Positions 16,163 through 24,591 of a stretch of DNA of 64,000 nucleotides are shown here, in pieces (the stretch's first letter is position 1; each line of letters begins with the position of its first letter). The notes below the pieces were generated by a model. It saw only the letters and a list, made by a program, of their open reading frames with translations. It was not told the origin of the DNA and did no database searches. This DNA comes from Saccharospirillum sp040881935 (lineage in GTDB: Bacteria; Pseudomonadota; Gammaproteobacteria; Pseudomonadales; Natronospirillaceae). The position numbers and the translations under genes were made by a program. The stretch lies in the NCBI RefSeq assembly GCF_040881935.1, contig NZ_JBBECH010000017.1:83583-147582 (forward strand). Direction: 5' to 3'.

Positions 16163-17644
16163 GTGCCCGATTCAGCCTGGCAACAGTGTCTTGATCTGCT
16201 GCGCGGGGAGGTTCCCTCGCATCAGTTCAATACCTGGATTCGCCCACTGAGCCATCGTCTGGAGGGTGAGGCTCTGGTGTTGCTGGCACCCAACCGGTTT
16301 GTGGGTAACTGGGTGCGGGACAAGTATTTGCACCGAATCCAGGAACTGATGAACCAGTTCGGGGCCGCAGATGCACAGGTGCTGGTTGAAGTCAGTGCCC
16401 GCTCTGGGCGACCAGCACGCCCCGCTCGCCGACAACCGGAAACTCAAACCCTGGCAGCGGCTGGTTACGCAGGGAGTCAGGCGCAGGCAGCGGTCGAACC
16501 GGAAGTCAGTCAACACGAGAGCCGGCATCCCAGTCCTGAGCCCGCACCCGTGGTGGCCGAACGGATTAACAGTGATCCGATGCCGGTTCAGACCACAGGT
16601 TCGCAACGTGGTAAGGGTAAGTTTCAGAATTATTTGAACCCGGGCTTCAGTTTCGCTTCTTTTGTGGAAGGCAAGTCAAATCAGCTGGCGCTGGCGGCGA
16701 GTCAGCAGGTTGCGGACAACGCTGGCGGTGCTTACAACCCACTCTTTATATACGGTGGCGTTGGTCTCGGTAAAACTCACCTGATGCAGGCCATTGGTAA
16801 CCATATCGTTGAACAGAACCCTGGTGCCAAGGTGGTCTATCTGCATTCGGAGCGTTTTGTGGCCGATATGGTCAAGGCGTTGCAATTAAATGCCATGGCT
16901 GAGTTCAAGCGCTTCTATCGCAGCCTCGATGCGCTGCTGATTGACGACATTCAATTTTTCGCCAAGAAAGACCGCTCGCAGGAAGAATTCTTTCATACCT
17001 TTAATGCGTTGCTTGAAGGTAACCAGCAGGTGATTCTGACCTGCGATCGCTACCCCAAGGAAATTGAGGGGCTTGAGGATCGTCTGAAGAGCCGGTTTGG
17101 CTGGGGTTTGACGGTCGCGGTGGAACCACCGGATCTGGAAACCCGGGTCGCGATTCTAATGAAGAAGGCGGAAAAGCAACGCGTGAAGCTGCCAGCCGAT
17201 GCAGCCTTTTTTATTGCTCAGCGAATTCGCTCGAATGTCCGTGAACTTGAGGGTGCACTGAAGCGTGTCGTGGCCAATTCCCAATTCACTGGCGCGGCGA
17301 TCAATACCGCCTTTGTCAAAGAGTCTTTAAAAGACCTCTTGGCGCTGCAGGACAAACAAGTCAGTATTGATAACATTCAGCGCACCGTGGCTGAGTATTA
17401 CAAGATCAAGATATCGGATTTGCACAGCAAACGACGCAGTCGCAGCATTGCACGTCCGCGTCAGGTGGCGATGGCACTGGCCAAAGAATTGACCCAGCAC
17501 AGTTTGCCGGAAATTGGCGAAGCCTTTGGCGGACGCGACCATACAACGGTGTTGCACGCCTGCCGCAAGGTCAAGGAATTGCGCGAAACCACCCTGGACA
17601 TCAACGAAGATTACAACAACCTGTTACGAACGCTGACCACCTGA
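16163..17644 (+). CDS. dnaA: Chromosomal replication initiator DnaA
   Basis: A 493-residue AAA+ initiator that binds DnaA boxes and opens oriC. Domain I (DSAWQQCLDLLRGEVPSHQFNTWIRPL) is followed by a variable linker to about residue 150, the AAA+ domain with Walker A GGVGLGKTHLMQAIGNH and Walker B LLIDDIQFF, and the domain IV DNA-binding signature GGRDHTTVLHACRKV. I choose GTG at 16163, with GGAG five bases upstream; the open frame extends 51 codons further, but that part is unlike any DnaA and lies in the promoter region. First gene of dnaA-dnaN-recF-gyrB. Confidence 0.97.
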   Translation: MPDSAWQQCLDLLRGEVPSHQFNTWIRPLSHRLEGEALVLLAPNRFVGNWVRDKYLHRIQELMNQFGAADAQVLVEVSARSGRPARPARRQPETQTLAAAGYAGSQAQAAVEPEVSQHESRHPSPEPAPVVAERINSDPMPVQTTGSQRGKGKFQNYLNPGFSFASFVEGKSNQLALAASQQVADNAGGAYNPLFIYGGVGLGKTHLMQAIGNHIVEQNPGAKVVYLHSERFVADMVKALQLNAMAEFKRFYRSLDALLIDDIQFFAKKDRSQEEFFHTFNALLEGNQQVILTCDRYPKEIEGLEDRLKSRFGWGLTVAVEPPDLETRVAILMKKAEKQRVKLPADAAFFIAQRIRSNVRELEGALKRVVANSQFTGAAINTAFVKESLKDLLALQDKQVSIDNIQRTVAEYYKIKISDLHSKRRSRSIARPRQVAMALAKELTQHSLPEIGEAFGGRDHTTVLHACRKVKELRETTLDINEDYNNLLRTLTT

Positions 17645-17665
17645 TTAATGGATGGAAACGGACTC

Positions 17666-18775
17666 ATGATTCAATTCTCACTGCCACGAGACACCCTGTT
17701 AAAACCACTGCAACTGGTGGGGGGTGTCGTTGAAAAACGTCAGACATTACCGGTGTTGTCTAACGTTCTGCTGGAAATCGAAGGTAACCAGTTGTCGCTT
17801 ACCGGTACTGATCTTGAAGTTGAAATTCAGGGTCGGGTAGAGCTGACGGAACCGTCCACTGAGGGCGCGGTAACGGTACCGGCGCGCAAATTGCTCGACA
17901 TAGTCAAGTCGTTACCGGATGACAGTCTGATCAGCCTGATCCAGAACGATGACCGGGTCGTGGTCACCAGCGGGCGCAGTCGTTTTACGCTCTCTACCTT
18001 GCCCGCATCGGATTTCCCGAATGTCGAGGAAGATGAAAATACCCTTAACTTCAACATGCCGCAAAAAACGCTGAAAAAGCTGGTCGATGCAACCTCCTTT
18101 GCGATGGCTCAGCAAGATGTGCGCTATTATTTGAACGGAATGTTGCTGGAATTGTCGCAGAATAGGGTACGTACCGTCGCGACTGACGGCCATCGTCTGG
18201 CAATGAGCAGCCAGGGCGTCGATGCCTTGGGTGTCGAGGAACGTCGTCAGGTAATCGTACCGCGCAAGGGCATTCTGGAATTGAACCGCCTCATGGGCGA
18301 TTCTGATGATTCGGTCGAAATTTCCCTGGGCACCAACCATCTTCGTGCCAAAACCGCCGCCTTTACCTTCAGTTCCAAGCTGGTGGATGGCAAGTTTCCA
18401 GATTATGAACGGGTTGTGCCCCGTGGTGGCGACAAGGAAATCGTCGGTGATCGTCAGTCATTGCGTTCCATTTTCAGCCGTGCTGCTATTTTGTCTAACG
18501 AAAAGTACCGTGGCGTTCGGCTGATGCTCAGCGAAAACAACCTGCAGGTCAGGGCTAATAACCCCGAGCAGGAAGAGGCCGAGGTCAACCAGGAAATCGA
18601 TTATCAGGGTCCGGAACTGGAAGTCGGGTTCAATGTGTCCTATCTGCTGGATGTGATGAACGTCACCCAGGGAGAGCAGGTTAAACTGGTGCTGTCGGAT
18701 GCGAACAGCAGCGCCTTGCTGAGTGATTTTGACGATGATTCTTCGGTTTATGTCGTGATGCCGATGCGTCTGTAA
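17666..18775 (+). CDS. dnaN: DNA polymerase III sliding clamp (beta subunit)
   Basis: A 369-residue clamp that forms a ring dimer around DNA and tethers polymerases. MIQFSLPRDTLLKPLQLV starts the first of three similar domains, TDGHRLAMSS marks the middle domain, and the chain ends in YVVMPMRL, the usual hydrophobic-cleft terminus of beta clamps. I choose the ATG at 17666; six codons of open frame upstream are not part of the family. It lies 21 bp after dnaA and is probably in the same transcript. Confidence 0.97.
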   Translation: MIQFSLPRDTLLKPLQLVGGVVEKRQTLPVLSNVLLEIEGNQLSLTGTDLEVEIQGRVELTEPSTEGAVTVPARKLLDIVKSLPDDSLISLIQNDDRVVVTSGRSRFTLSTLPASDFPNVEEDENTLNFNMPQKTLKKLVDATSFAMAQQDVRYYLNGMLLELSQNRVRTVATDGHRLAMSSQGVDALGVEERRQVIVPRKGILELNRLMGDSDDSVEISLGTNHLRAKTAAFTFSSKLVDGKFPDYERVVPRGGDKEIVGDRQSLRSIFSRAAILSNEKYRGVRLMLSENNLQVRANNPEQEEAEVNQEIDYQGPELEVGFNVSYLLDVMNVTQGEQVKLVLSDANSSALLSDFDDDSSVYVVMPMRL

Positions 18776-18800
18776 TCGGGCATAGGCTCTAAAGCCCGGA

Positions 18801-19901
18801 ATGTCCATTCATCGTTTGACCATTCAGGGTGTCCGTAACCTGGCGGACACCCGTTTCGACCCCGGCCCCGGCATCAATATATTGTCCGGTGATAACGGCG
18901 CTGGCAAGTCGTCGGTGCTGGAAGCCATTCATCTATTGGCGCTGGCCCGTTCCTTTAAGGTCTCCCGCACCCGCACTCTGATTCGTCAGGGCGTTGACGA
19001 CGCCACCGTCTTTGCTGAGTTTAACAACAAGACTCGTATTGGCGTTCAGCGTTCACGCAATGGTCACCACAGTATCCGCATTAATGGCGAGGCGGTCAGT
19101 GCAGTCTCTGAACTGGCGCAACGACTCCCCTTGCAGCTGATCCACAGCGATAGCTTCCTATTATTGGAAGGCTCTCCAGGACACCGCCGGCAGTTTCTCG
19201 ACTGGGGGGTTTTCCATCAGGAAGACAGCTTCCACACCCAGTGGCAGAACGCGCAAAAAAGCCTGAAAAACCGCAACTCTCTGCTCCGATCTGGTAGAAT
19301 AGAGCGTTCGCAGCTGGCGGTCTGGCAGCGTGAATTTATTACCGCTGCGGAGCAGTTGGATGATTTGCGAAAGCAGTACCTGGAGGGGTTTGTGCCCCGG
19401 TTTCATCAGGTGCTGGCAGCCCTGGTCGATTTACCCGAGGTGCGGATTCACTACTACCGCGGCTGGGATAAAGCCCGGCCATTGGCTGAGGTGCTTGAAC
19501 AGCAACTGGAGCGGGATCTTAAGCTGGGGTACACCCAGAGCGGCCCGCAACGATCAGACATGCGCATTAAAGTAGGCGCCCAGGCGGCGAGTGATGTGTT
19601 GTCACGGGGCCAGCAAAAGCTGGTGGTGTGCGCGCTCAAGGTTGCTCAGAGCCTGCACTTGCAAGACGTTCATCACCGGCCAACGACTTTTCTGGTGGAT
19701 GACCTCCCAGCAGAGTTGGATCGGCACCATATTCAGAAGTTAGGCGCCCTAATGGAAGGACTGACCGGTCAGGTTTTTATGACCAGTGTCGACCCGTCAC
19801 TCCTCAAGGATTTTTGGCAAGCGCCGGATCAGGTTCGAATGTTCCATGTGGAACAGGGCCAGGTACGTCCGGCGAACGATTTGGAGCTACCAGATGAGTA
19901 A
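18801..19901 (+). CDS. recF: Recombination mediator RecF
   Basis: A 366-residue SMC-like ATPase that helps load RecA on gapped DNA with RecOR. Walker A is GDNGAGKSSVLEAIHLLALA (about residue 31), the ABC-like signature is in VLSRGQQKLVVCALKVA, and Walker B is TFLVDDLPAELD. The last 14 residues include MFHVEQG, whose codons form a parS-like palindrome. Its stop overlaps the gyrB start by eight bases. Confidence 0.96.
   Translation: MSIHRLTIQGVRNLADTRFDPGPGINILSGDNGAGKSSVLEAIHLLALARSFKVSRTRTLIRQGVDDATVFAEFNNKTRIGVQRSRNGHHSIRINGEAVSAVSELAQRLPLQLIHSDSFLLLEGSPGHRRQFLDWGVFHQEDSFHTQWQNAQKSLKNRNSLLRSGRIERSQLAVWQREFITAAEQLDDLRKQYLEGFVPRFHQVLAALVDLPEVRIHYYRGWDKARPLAEVLEQQLERDLKLGYTQSGPQRSDMRIKVGAQAASDVLSRGQQKLVVCALKVAQSLHLQDVHHRPTTFLVDDLPAELDRHHIQKLGALMEGLTGQVFMTSVDPSLLKDFWQAPDQVRMFHVEQGQVRPANDLELPDE
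19840..19855. other. parS-like site inside recF (one central mismatch)
   Basis: TGTTCCATGTGGAACA differs from the perfect 16-bp palindrome TGTTCCACGTGGAACA by one central base. It encodes MFHVEQ near the RecF C terminus. Two further parS sites lie at 22723 and 23219. Chromosomal ParB binds such sites near the origin. Confidence 0.65.
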
Positions 19902-22305
19902 CAGTTACGATTCCTCCAGTATTAAAGTACTCAAGGGACTGGATGCTGTGCGCAAGCGTCCCGGCATGTACATTGGGGATACGGACGATGGCACCGGTTT
20001 GCACCACATGGTGTTTGAAGTGGTGGATAACTCCATCGATGAAGCCCTGGCCGGACACTGCAAAGACATCAAGGTAGTGATACACCCGGATGAATCGGTC
20101 ACCGTCAGCGACGACGGCCGTGGCATTCCGACCGACATGCACGAAGAAGGGCAGTCGGCCGCTGAAGTGATTATGACCGTGCTCCACGCCGGTGGTAAGT
20201 TCGACGATAACAGCTACAAAGTATCGGGCGGTTTGCACGGCGTTGGTATTTCGGTGGTAAACGCCCTGTCTTCTGAAGTGATACTCACTATTCGCCGCGA
20301 CGGCAAGATTCACGAACAACGCTATGTACATGGTGTGCCGCAAGAGCCGCTTAAGATCGTCGGTGAGGCCGATTACACCGGTACGACCATTCACTTCAAA
20401 CCCTCGGGTGAGACCTTCACGTCGATCGAGTATTCGTTCGATATTCTGGCCAAGCGCTTGCGTGAGTTGAGCTTCCTGAATTCTGGTGTAGCCATCCACC
20501 TGAAAGATGAGCGCAGCGGTAAGGAAGAGTACTTCAAGTATGAAGGCGGTCTGAAGGCGTTTGTCGATTATCTGAACAAGAACAAACAAACCCTGAATCA
20601 GGTATTCCACTTTTCCTTTCAGCGTGAAGAAGATGGTATCGGCGTGGAAGTGGCGATGCAGTGGAACGATACCTATCAGGAAAATATCCTCTGTTACACC
20701 AACAACATCCCGCAGCGCGATGGTGGTAGCCACCTGGCTGGTTTCCGCGCTGCACTGACGCGTACGTTGAATACCTATATTCAGAATGAAAACCTGCAGA
20801 AGAAACACAAGGTTCAAACCACGGGTGACGATGCCCGTGAAGGACTGACTGCCATTATTTCGGTTAAGGTGCCCGATCCCAAGTTCAGCTCCCAGACCAA
20901 AGACAAGCTGGTATCCAGTGAGGTCAAGCCGGCCGTTGAGCAGGAAATGGGCAAGCAACTTGGTGATTTTCTGCTGGAAAACCCGGGTGAAGCCAAGATT
21001 CTGGTTGGCAAGATGATCGATGCAGCCCGGGCCCGTGAAGCGGCGCGCAAAGCACGTGATATGACCCGTCGTAAAGGCGCGCTGGACATCGCCGGCCTGC
21101 CTGGCAAGCTGGCCGATTGCCAGGAGAAAGACCCGGCGCTGTCTGAACTCTACCTGGTGGAGGGTGACTCTGCCGGTGGTTCTGCCAAACAAGGGCGCGA
21201 CCGCCGTACCCAGGCCATTCTGCCGCTGAAAGGTAAAATCCTGAATGTAGAGAAAGCCCGCTTTGACAAGATGCTGCAATCTGCTGAAGTCGGTACGCTG
21301 ATTACGGCGTTGGGCTGCGGTATTGGCCGTGAAGAGTTCAATCTGGCCAAGTTGCGCTATCACCAAATCATCATCATGACGGATGCCGACGTCGATGGGT
21401 CGCACATTCGCACCCTGTTGCTGACTTTCTTTTTCCGGCAAATGCCGGAGCTGATTGAAAACGGCCATATCTACATTGCGCAGCCGCCGTTGTTCAAGCT
21501 GAAAAAAGGTAAGCAAGAGCAATACATTAAAGATGAAAAGACACTGGAACAGTATCTGATTTCCCAGGCGCTCGATGGCACTGAATTGTTCGTGAATGAG
21601 ACCGCACCTCCGATTCGGGATACCCAGCTGGAAAACCTGGTTAATCAGTATAAAGACGTGATGAGCCGGATTGAACGCATGAGCCGGGTGTATCCGAAGG
21701 CGGTGCTGCAAGAGCTGATCTATATGCCGGATCTGACGCCGGAGATGCTGTCCAGCCAGGATGAAGTCGCAGATTGGGTCGATCACCTCAGCGACCGGCT
21801 GCTCGATACCAATGCGGGCAGTACGACCTATCAAATGTCCATTACCGAAGACAAAGAGCGTCATATCTTTGTGCCCAAGGTGCAGGCGATCGCCCATGGT
21901 TTGGGTACGGACTACCAGTTCTCTCATACTTTCTTCGAAAGTAAGGAATATCAGGCTATCGTCGCCTTGCGTAACGTGCTCGACGGGCTGATTGAAGACG
22001 GCGCCTACCTGAAGCGGGGCGACAAGTCCCAGCCGATTGCTGAGTTTGAAGAAGTGATCGAGTGGATGATGGGTGAGGCCAAGCGCGGCTATAACATTCA
22101 GCGTTATAAGGGCCTGGGTGAAATGAACCCGGACCAGCTGTGGGAAACCACCATGGATCCGGAGCAACGCCGCATGCTACAGGTCACCATTGAAGACGCC
22201 ATCGGTGCCGATCAGATCTTCAGCACCCTGATGGGTGATGATGTAGAGCCACGTCGTGCCTTTATTGAGACAAATGCCTTGCTAGTGAGCAACCTGGACT
22301 ATTAA
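19894..22305 (+). CDS. gyrB: DNA gyrase subunit B
   Basis: An 803-residue ATPase subunit of gyrase. The GHKL ATP-binding domain shows KRPGMYIGD, EVVDNSIDEALAGHC and SGGLHGVGISVVNALS. The TOPRIM domain shows EGDSAGGSAKQGRDRRTQA, PLKGKILNVEKA and the metal-binding DADVDGSHIRTLL. The C-terminal RYKGLGEMNPDQLWETTMDP is the family hallmark. I use the ATG at 19894, inside the recF end, because MSNSYDSSSIKVLKGLDAV matches GyrB starts; a longer frame overlaps recF and is rejected. Confidence 0.97.
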   Translation: MSNSYDSSSIKVLKGLDAVRKRPGMYIGDTDDGTGLHHMVFEVVDNSIDEALAGHCKDIKVVIHPDESVTVSDDGRGIPTDMHEEGQSAAEVIMTVLHAGGKFDDNSYKVSGGLHGVGISVVNALSSEVILTIRRDGKIHEQRYVHGVPQEPLKIVGEADYTGTTIHFKPSGETFTSIEYSFDILAKRLRELSFLNSGVAIHLKDERSGKEEYFKYEGGLKAFVDYLNKNKQTLNQVFHFSFQREEDGIGVEVAMQWNDTYQENILCYTNNIPQRDGGSHLAGFRAALTRTLNTYIQNENLQKKHKVQTTGDDAREGLTAIISVKVPDPKFSSQTKDKLVSSEVKPAVEQEMGKQLGDFLLENPGEAKILVGKMIDAARAREAARKARDMTRRKGALDIAGLPGKLADCQEKDPALSELYLVEGDSAGGSAKQGRDRRTQAILPLKGKILNVEKARFDKMLQSAEVGTLITALGCGIGREEFNLAKLRYHQIIIMTDADVDGSHIRTLLLTFFFRQMPELIENGHIYIAQPPLFKLKKGKQEQYIKDEKTLEQYLISQALDGTELFVNETAPPIRDTQLENLVNQYKDVMSRIERMSRVYPKAVLQELIYMPDLTPEMLSSQDEVADWVDHLSDRLLDTNAGSTTYQMSITEDKERHIFVPKVQAIAHGLGTDYQFSHTFFESKEYQAIVALRNVLDGLIEDGAYLKRGDKSQPIAEFEEVIEWMMGEAKRGYNIQRYKGLGEMNPDQLWETTMDPEQRRMLQVTIEDAIGADQIFSTLMGDDVEPRRAFIETNALLVSNLDY

Positions 22306-22307
22306 CA

Positions 22308-22491
22308 CAAGTTTCGGAGTTCAGTTTTGCCTTGGTGCCAGGAATCTGTGTCAGGCACCGGGTTTACCTATCTGGGGTCGGCGTGGACCCATCCATGGGG
22401 CCTAGACCACAGCATCCATGCTGTGGACTCCCCCAGATAGGTAAACCCTGCACCTGACACTCAACTGGTTGCGAACTCCGAAACTTGAGTT
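22308..22491. repeat. Inverted repeat bracketing Y-hairpin copy 3
   Basis: AAGTTTCGGAGTT (about 22309-22321) downstream of gyrB is repeated in inverse as AACTCCGAAACTTGAGTT at 22474-22491, enclosing the whole Y-hairpin copy at 22348-22460. The same 18-mer recurs exactly at 23266-23283. The nesting suggests the Y element lies inside a larger palindrome, or that the flanks are a second repeat family. Confidence 0.6.
22348..22460 (+). repeat. Y-hairpin repeat, copy 3
   Basis: Arms 22348-22377 and 22431-22460 are both 30 nt and pair with three mismatches. The core starts GGTCGGCGTGGACCCATCC, forms the hairpin CCCA-TCCA-TGGG, then CCTAG and an 8-bp hairpin CCACAGCA-TCCA-TGCTGTGG. It lies 43 bp after the gyrB stop. 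No T-run follows, so it is not a standard terminator. Confidence 0.8.
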
Positions 22492-22575
22492 TAAGCGGTC
22501 GCATGTTTTGGTTTCTTCCGGTTCGTGCAGAAGACTGGGCAGGGCAGAGCTATCTACTTTGTATTCGAAGGTTTT

Positions 22576-22604
22576 AAAAAAGGGGTCTAAATGGCTCCTT
22601 TTTT
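22576..22604 (+). terminator. Bidirectional Rho-independent terminator downstream of gyrB
   Basis: A-run and G-run AAAAAAGGGG (22576-22585) faces CTCCTTTTTT (about 22595-22604) across a nine-base loop, giving an A-tract, short G-C stem and T-tract. It ends the dnaA-gyrB transcript and, read from the other side, could also stop transcription from the alkyltransferase-like gene. Confidence 0.65.
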
Positions 22605-22690
22605 GTGGGAAGTAGAAAATCAGTTCAATCTTGTTGAGGGAGGAGGAAGTCAGCTAAGTTTAAGTTGTTACTTTGAACCATATAGCCCTA

Positions 22691-22725
22691 ACTGTTCAGC
22701 AGTTTGTTTTCGACTGCTGAACAGT
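22691..22725. other. 12-bp perfect hairpin touching parS
   Basis: ACTGTTCAGCAG (22691-22702) pairs perfectly with CTGCTGAACAGT (22714-22725) across an 11-nt T-rich loop. It abuts and overlaps the parS site at 22723 by three bases. There is no T-run behind it. Confidence 0.6.
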
Positions 22726-22738
22726 TCCACGTGGAACA
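22723..22738. other. parS: parS centromere-like site
   Basis: AGTTCCACGTGGAACA contains the 14-bp palindrome GTTCCACGTGGAAC (22724-22737), the core of the conserved chromosomal parS recognised by ParB. It lies about 6.8 kb from oriC, in the gap between gyrB and the alkyltransferase-like gene, where parS sites are usual. Confidence 0.85.
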
Positions 22739-22742
22739 TGGT

Positions 22743-23093
22743 TCAAACGCTATTCTCGCCCACTATGGTGTGAGTACCCAAACAGTCTGGCCAGTATCGG
22801 TCCATTGGAAAACGCCCCCGCTTGTCTGCAAGAAGCCCCTCAGCCTTCAATAATTCATATTGAACGATGGAACCCGGATGTTCGGTAATTTTACGTTGGC
22901 TGTTGATGATTCTAAACCAGGGTAGACCCGACTCACGCGGCAGTGTTCTCAGCCAAGCCTGTATTTGCCGAACGTGAACACCGCACAAGCTGGCCAGACG
23001 CCCGTAGCTGGTGAAATAGCCCGGGGGAATGGAGGCCAAAGTCTGGTAAAACGCTGCTTTGGGTGTTGTGTGGACGTCATCATTCGCTGACAT
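22743..23093 (-). CDS. Alkyltransferase-like protein (ATL), MGMT fold without the cysteine
   Basis: A 116-residue single-domain protein of the O6-alkylguanine-DNA alkyltransferase fold. The helix-turn-helix region IPPGYFTSYGRLASLCGVHVR and the segment LPWFRIINSQRKI align with MGMT, but the active-site PCHR cysteine motif is replaced by PWFR. That is the hallmark of ATL proteins, which bind O6-alkylguanine lesions and channel them to nucleotide excision repair rather than removing the alkyl group. It lies between two parS sites, which probably reflects location near oriC rather than function. Confidence 0.88.
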   Translation of the reverse strand: MSANDDVHTTPKAAFYQTLASIPPGYFTSYGRLASLCGVHVRQIQAWLRTLPRESGLPWFRIINSQRKITEHPGSIVQYELLKAEGLLADKRGRFPMDRYWPDCLGTHTIVGENSV

Positions 23094-23218
23094 GAATGTC
23101 TCCTGGAGCAGAGTAGGCCAATCAGTTTAGACGCTGTGTAGGGTCAGGTGAATGCCTGATGGGAGAAGGAGAAGATAGGGGGGTGAAGAGTGTTAAACAA
23201 GACTGTGGATTGTTATGG

Positions 23219-23240
23219 GTGTGTTCCACGTGGAACACAC
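23219..23240. other. parS: parS centromere-like site, perfect 22-bp palindrome
   Basis: GTGTGTTCCACGTGGAACACAC is a perfect palindrome that contains the full 16-bp parS TGTTCCACGTGGAACA (23222-23237). It is the best of the three sites in the window. It sits between the alkyltransferase-like gene and the peroxiredoxin gene. Confidence 0.88.
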
Positions 23241-23265
23241 TCGGAGCGGTTTCCTTTGTCAGCCT

Positions 23266-23283
23266 AACTCCGAAACTTGAGTT
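23266..23283. repeat. 18-bp direct repeat of the sequence near 22474
   Basis: AACTCCGAAACTTGAGTT is identical to 22474-22491 and overlaps the stop codon of the peroxiredoxin gene by two bases. With its flanks, CTAACTC...GAGTTAG forms a small hairpin (23264-23285). It could be a repeat or a terminator-like structure for the peroxiredoxin. Confidence 0.5.
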
Positions 23284-23779
23284 AGGAGCCTAAACCTGAA
23301 TCAAGGGCTTCAATAACCTTTTCCGAGGAACTGACTTCAAACTGGCCTGGCTCGTCAACCGCTATCCATTCTACAACACCATCGTTGGCGATCAGCGCGA
23401 AGCGACGTGAACGCACACCCATGCCCCGGCTGGTCGCGTCTACTTCGAGCCCCAGAGCCTCGACAAAATCGGCATTGCCGTCGGCGATCATATCCAGGGC
23501 CTCAGCGTTTTGCTGCTTGCCCCAGGCGGCCATGACGAAGGCGTCGTTGACACTGAGGCAAACGATGCGATCCACACCCTTAGCCTTGAGGGTATCGGCA
23601 TTGATGACAAAACCCGGTAAGTGAGACTGGCTGCAGGTTGGGGTAAAGGCGCCCGGTACGGCAAAGAGGACAACCCTTTGATTCGCAAACAAATCATCAG
23701 ACGACACACTGACGGGGCCACCTTCGCCCATTCGGTGCAGCAGCACATTGGGCAGGGTTTCTCCAGCTTGAATGGTCAT
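23282..23779 (-). CDS. Peroxiredoxin (Prx5/AhpE-like thioredoxin-fold peroxidase)
   Basis: A 165-residue peroxidase that reduces H2O2 and alkyl hydroperoxides. The peroxidatic cysteine is in PGAFTPTCSQSHLPGF, the Prx5-class signature, preceded by RVVLFAVPG. The helix DAFVMAAWGKQQNA is typical of the class. There is no fused glutaredoxin domain. Start choice is uncertain: I use ATG 23779 (MTIQAGETLP), with GGAGAA about ten bases upstream; ATGs at 23797 and 23806 are in frame. Cytosolic. Confidence 0.9.
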   Translation of the reverse strand: MTIQAGETLPNVLLHRMGEGGPVSVSSDDLFANQRVVLFAVPGAFTPTCSQSHLPGFVINADTLKAKGVDRIVCLSVNDAFVMAAWGKQQNAEALDMIADGNADFVEALGLEVDATSRGMGVRSRRFALIANDGVVEWIAVDEPGQFEVSSSEKVIEALDSGLGS

Positions 23780-23986
23780 AGTTGCAGGGTTCTCCATAGG
23801 TTTCATTTGCAGTGTGATTGATTGCTTATCGACGGCACCGGCGACGGGTATGCTTTGCACAATGTCTTGGTATCCGTATGGGGCCATAGTATACGAAAGT
23901 CAGACGCCGATGGACTTAAGGGGCGTTTACTGAGACATTTTAACAGAGCCCCAGACTTCCGGACACAAGATAGGAGTGAACCACCA

Positions 23987-24517
23987 ATGGCGCCTGAAGA
24001 CACCGCCGATAAAGAGAGTAATCCATACACGCTTGAGCTGATTCAACCCGCTGACAATGCTGCCATGGCAATTGTCATCCGCCAGGGCTTGAAGGAATTT
24101 GGCGCTAACCGGCCCGGTTTTGCCTGGCAGGATCCGGAGCTGGACGAGCTGAGTCGTGCTTACAGCAGTGATACCACGGCGTATTGGGTTGTCAGAGGCC
24201 GGGATGGGGTTGTGGGTGGCTGTGGCATAGGTCGGTTGCAGGGACTGGCTGATTGCTGTGAGTTGCAGAAGATGTATGTCCTGGCTGAGCATCGCGGTGC
24301 CCGCCTTGGCGCCCGGTTGATGAAAGCGGCATTGGACTTTGCCAGCCAGCATTACCACTGGTGTTATCTTGAAACGATGGGCGGTATGAATCGGGCGGCT
24401 GCGTTATATCGCCGTTCCGGCTTTATCCGGCTGCCGCAGCCTATTGGACAAACCGGTCACAATGCGTGCGATCACTGGTATATTAAAGAACTCAACAGCA
24501 ATGACATAAAATGCTGA
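23987..24517 (+). CDS. GNAT family N-acetyltransferase
   Basis: A 176-residue acetyltransferase using acetyl-CoA. The CoA-binding motif is LQKMYVLAEHRGARLGARLM (Q/RxxGxG/A-like), followed by YLETMGGMNRAAALYRRSGF, the usual motif B. The ATG at 23987 has GGAG upstream; the reading frame is open for another 55 codons, overlapping the divergent peroxiredoxin start, and is not used. Acceptor substrate unknown. It is divergent from the peroxiredoxin gene. Confidence 0.85.
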   Translation: MAPEDTADKESNPYTLELIQPADNAAMAIVIRQGLKEFGANRPGFAWQDPELDELSRAYSSDTTAYWVVRGRDGVVGGCGIGRLQGLADCCELQKMYVLAEHRGARLGARLMKAALDFASQHYHWCYLETMGGMNRAAALYRRSGFIRLPQPIGQTGHNACDHWYIKELNSNDIKC

Positions 24518-24591
24518 TCGCGGGCTGAGTTATCCGGGTCATAACCCTCCCCAGTTGTAAGCGCCTGCCCGCCCATGCCCGGAGCTACTAT

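Noticed and set aside
19804..22167. Open frame of 787 codons antisense to gyrB
   Set aside because: It lies wholly opposite gyrB, a perfect family match, and has no similarity to a known protein; it arises from codon bias.
22591..22773. 60-codon open frame downstream of gyrB
   Set aside because: It runs through the terminator, the 12-bp hairpin and parS, so it is not credible.
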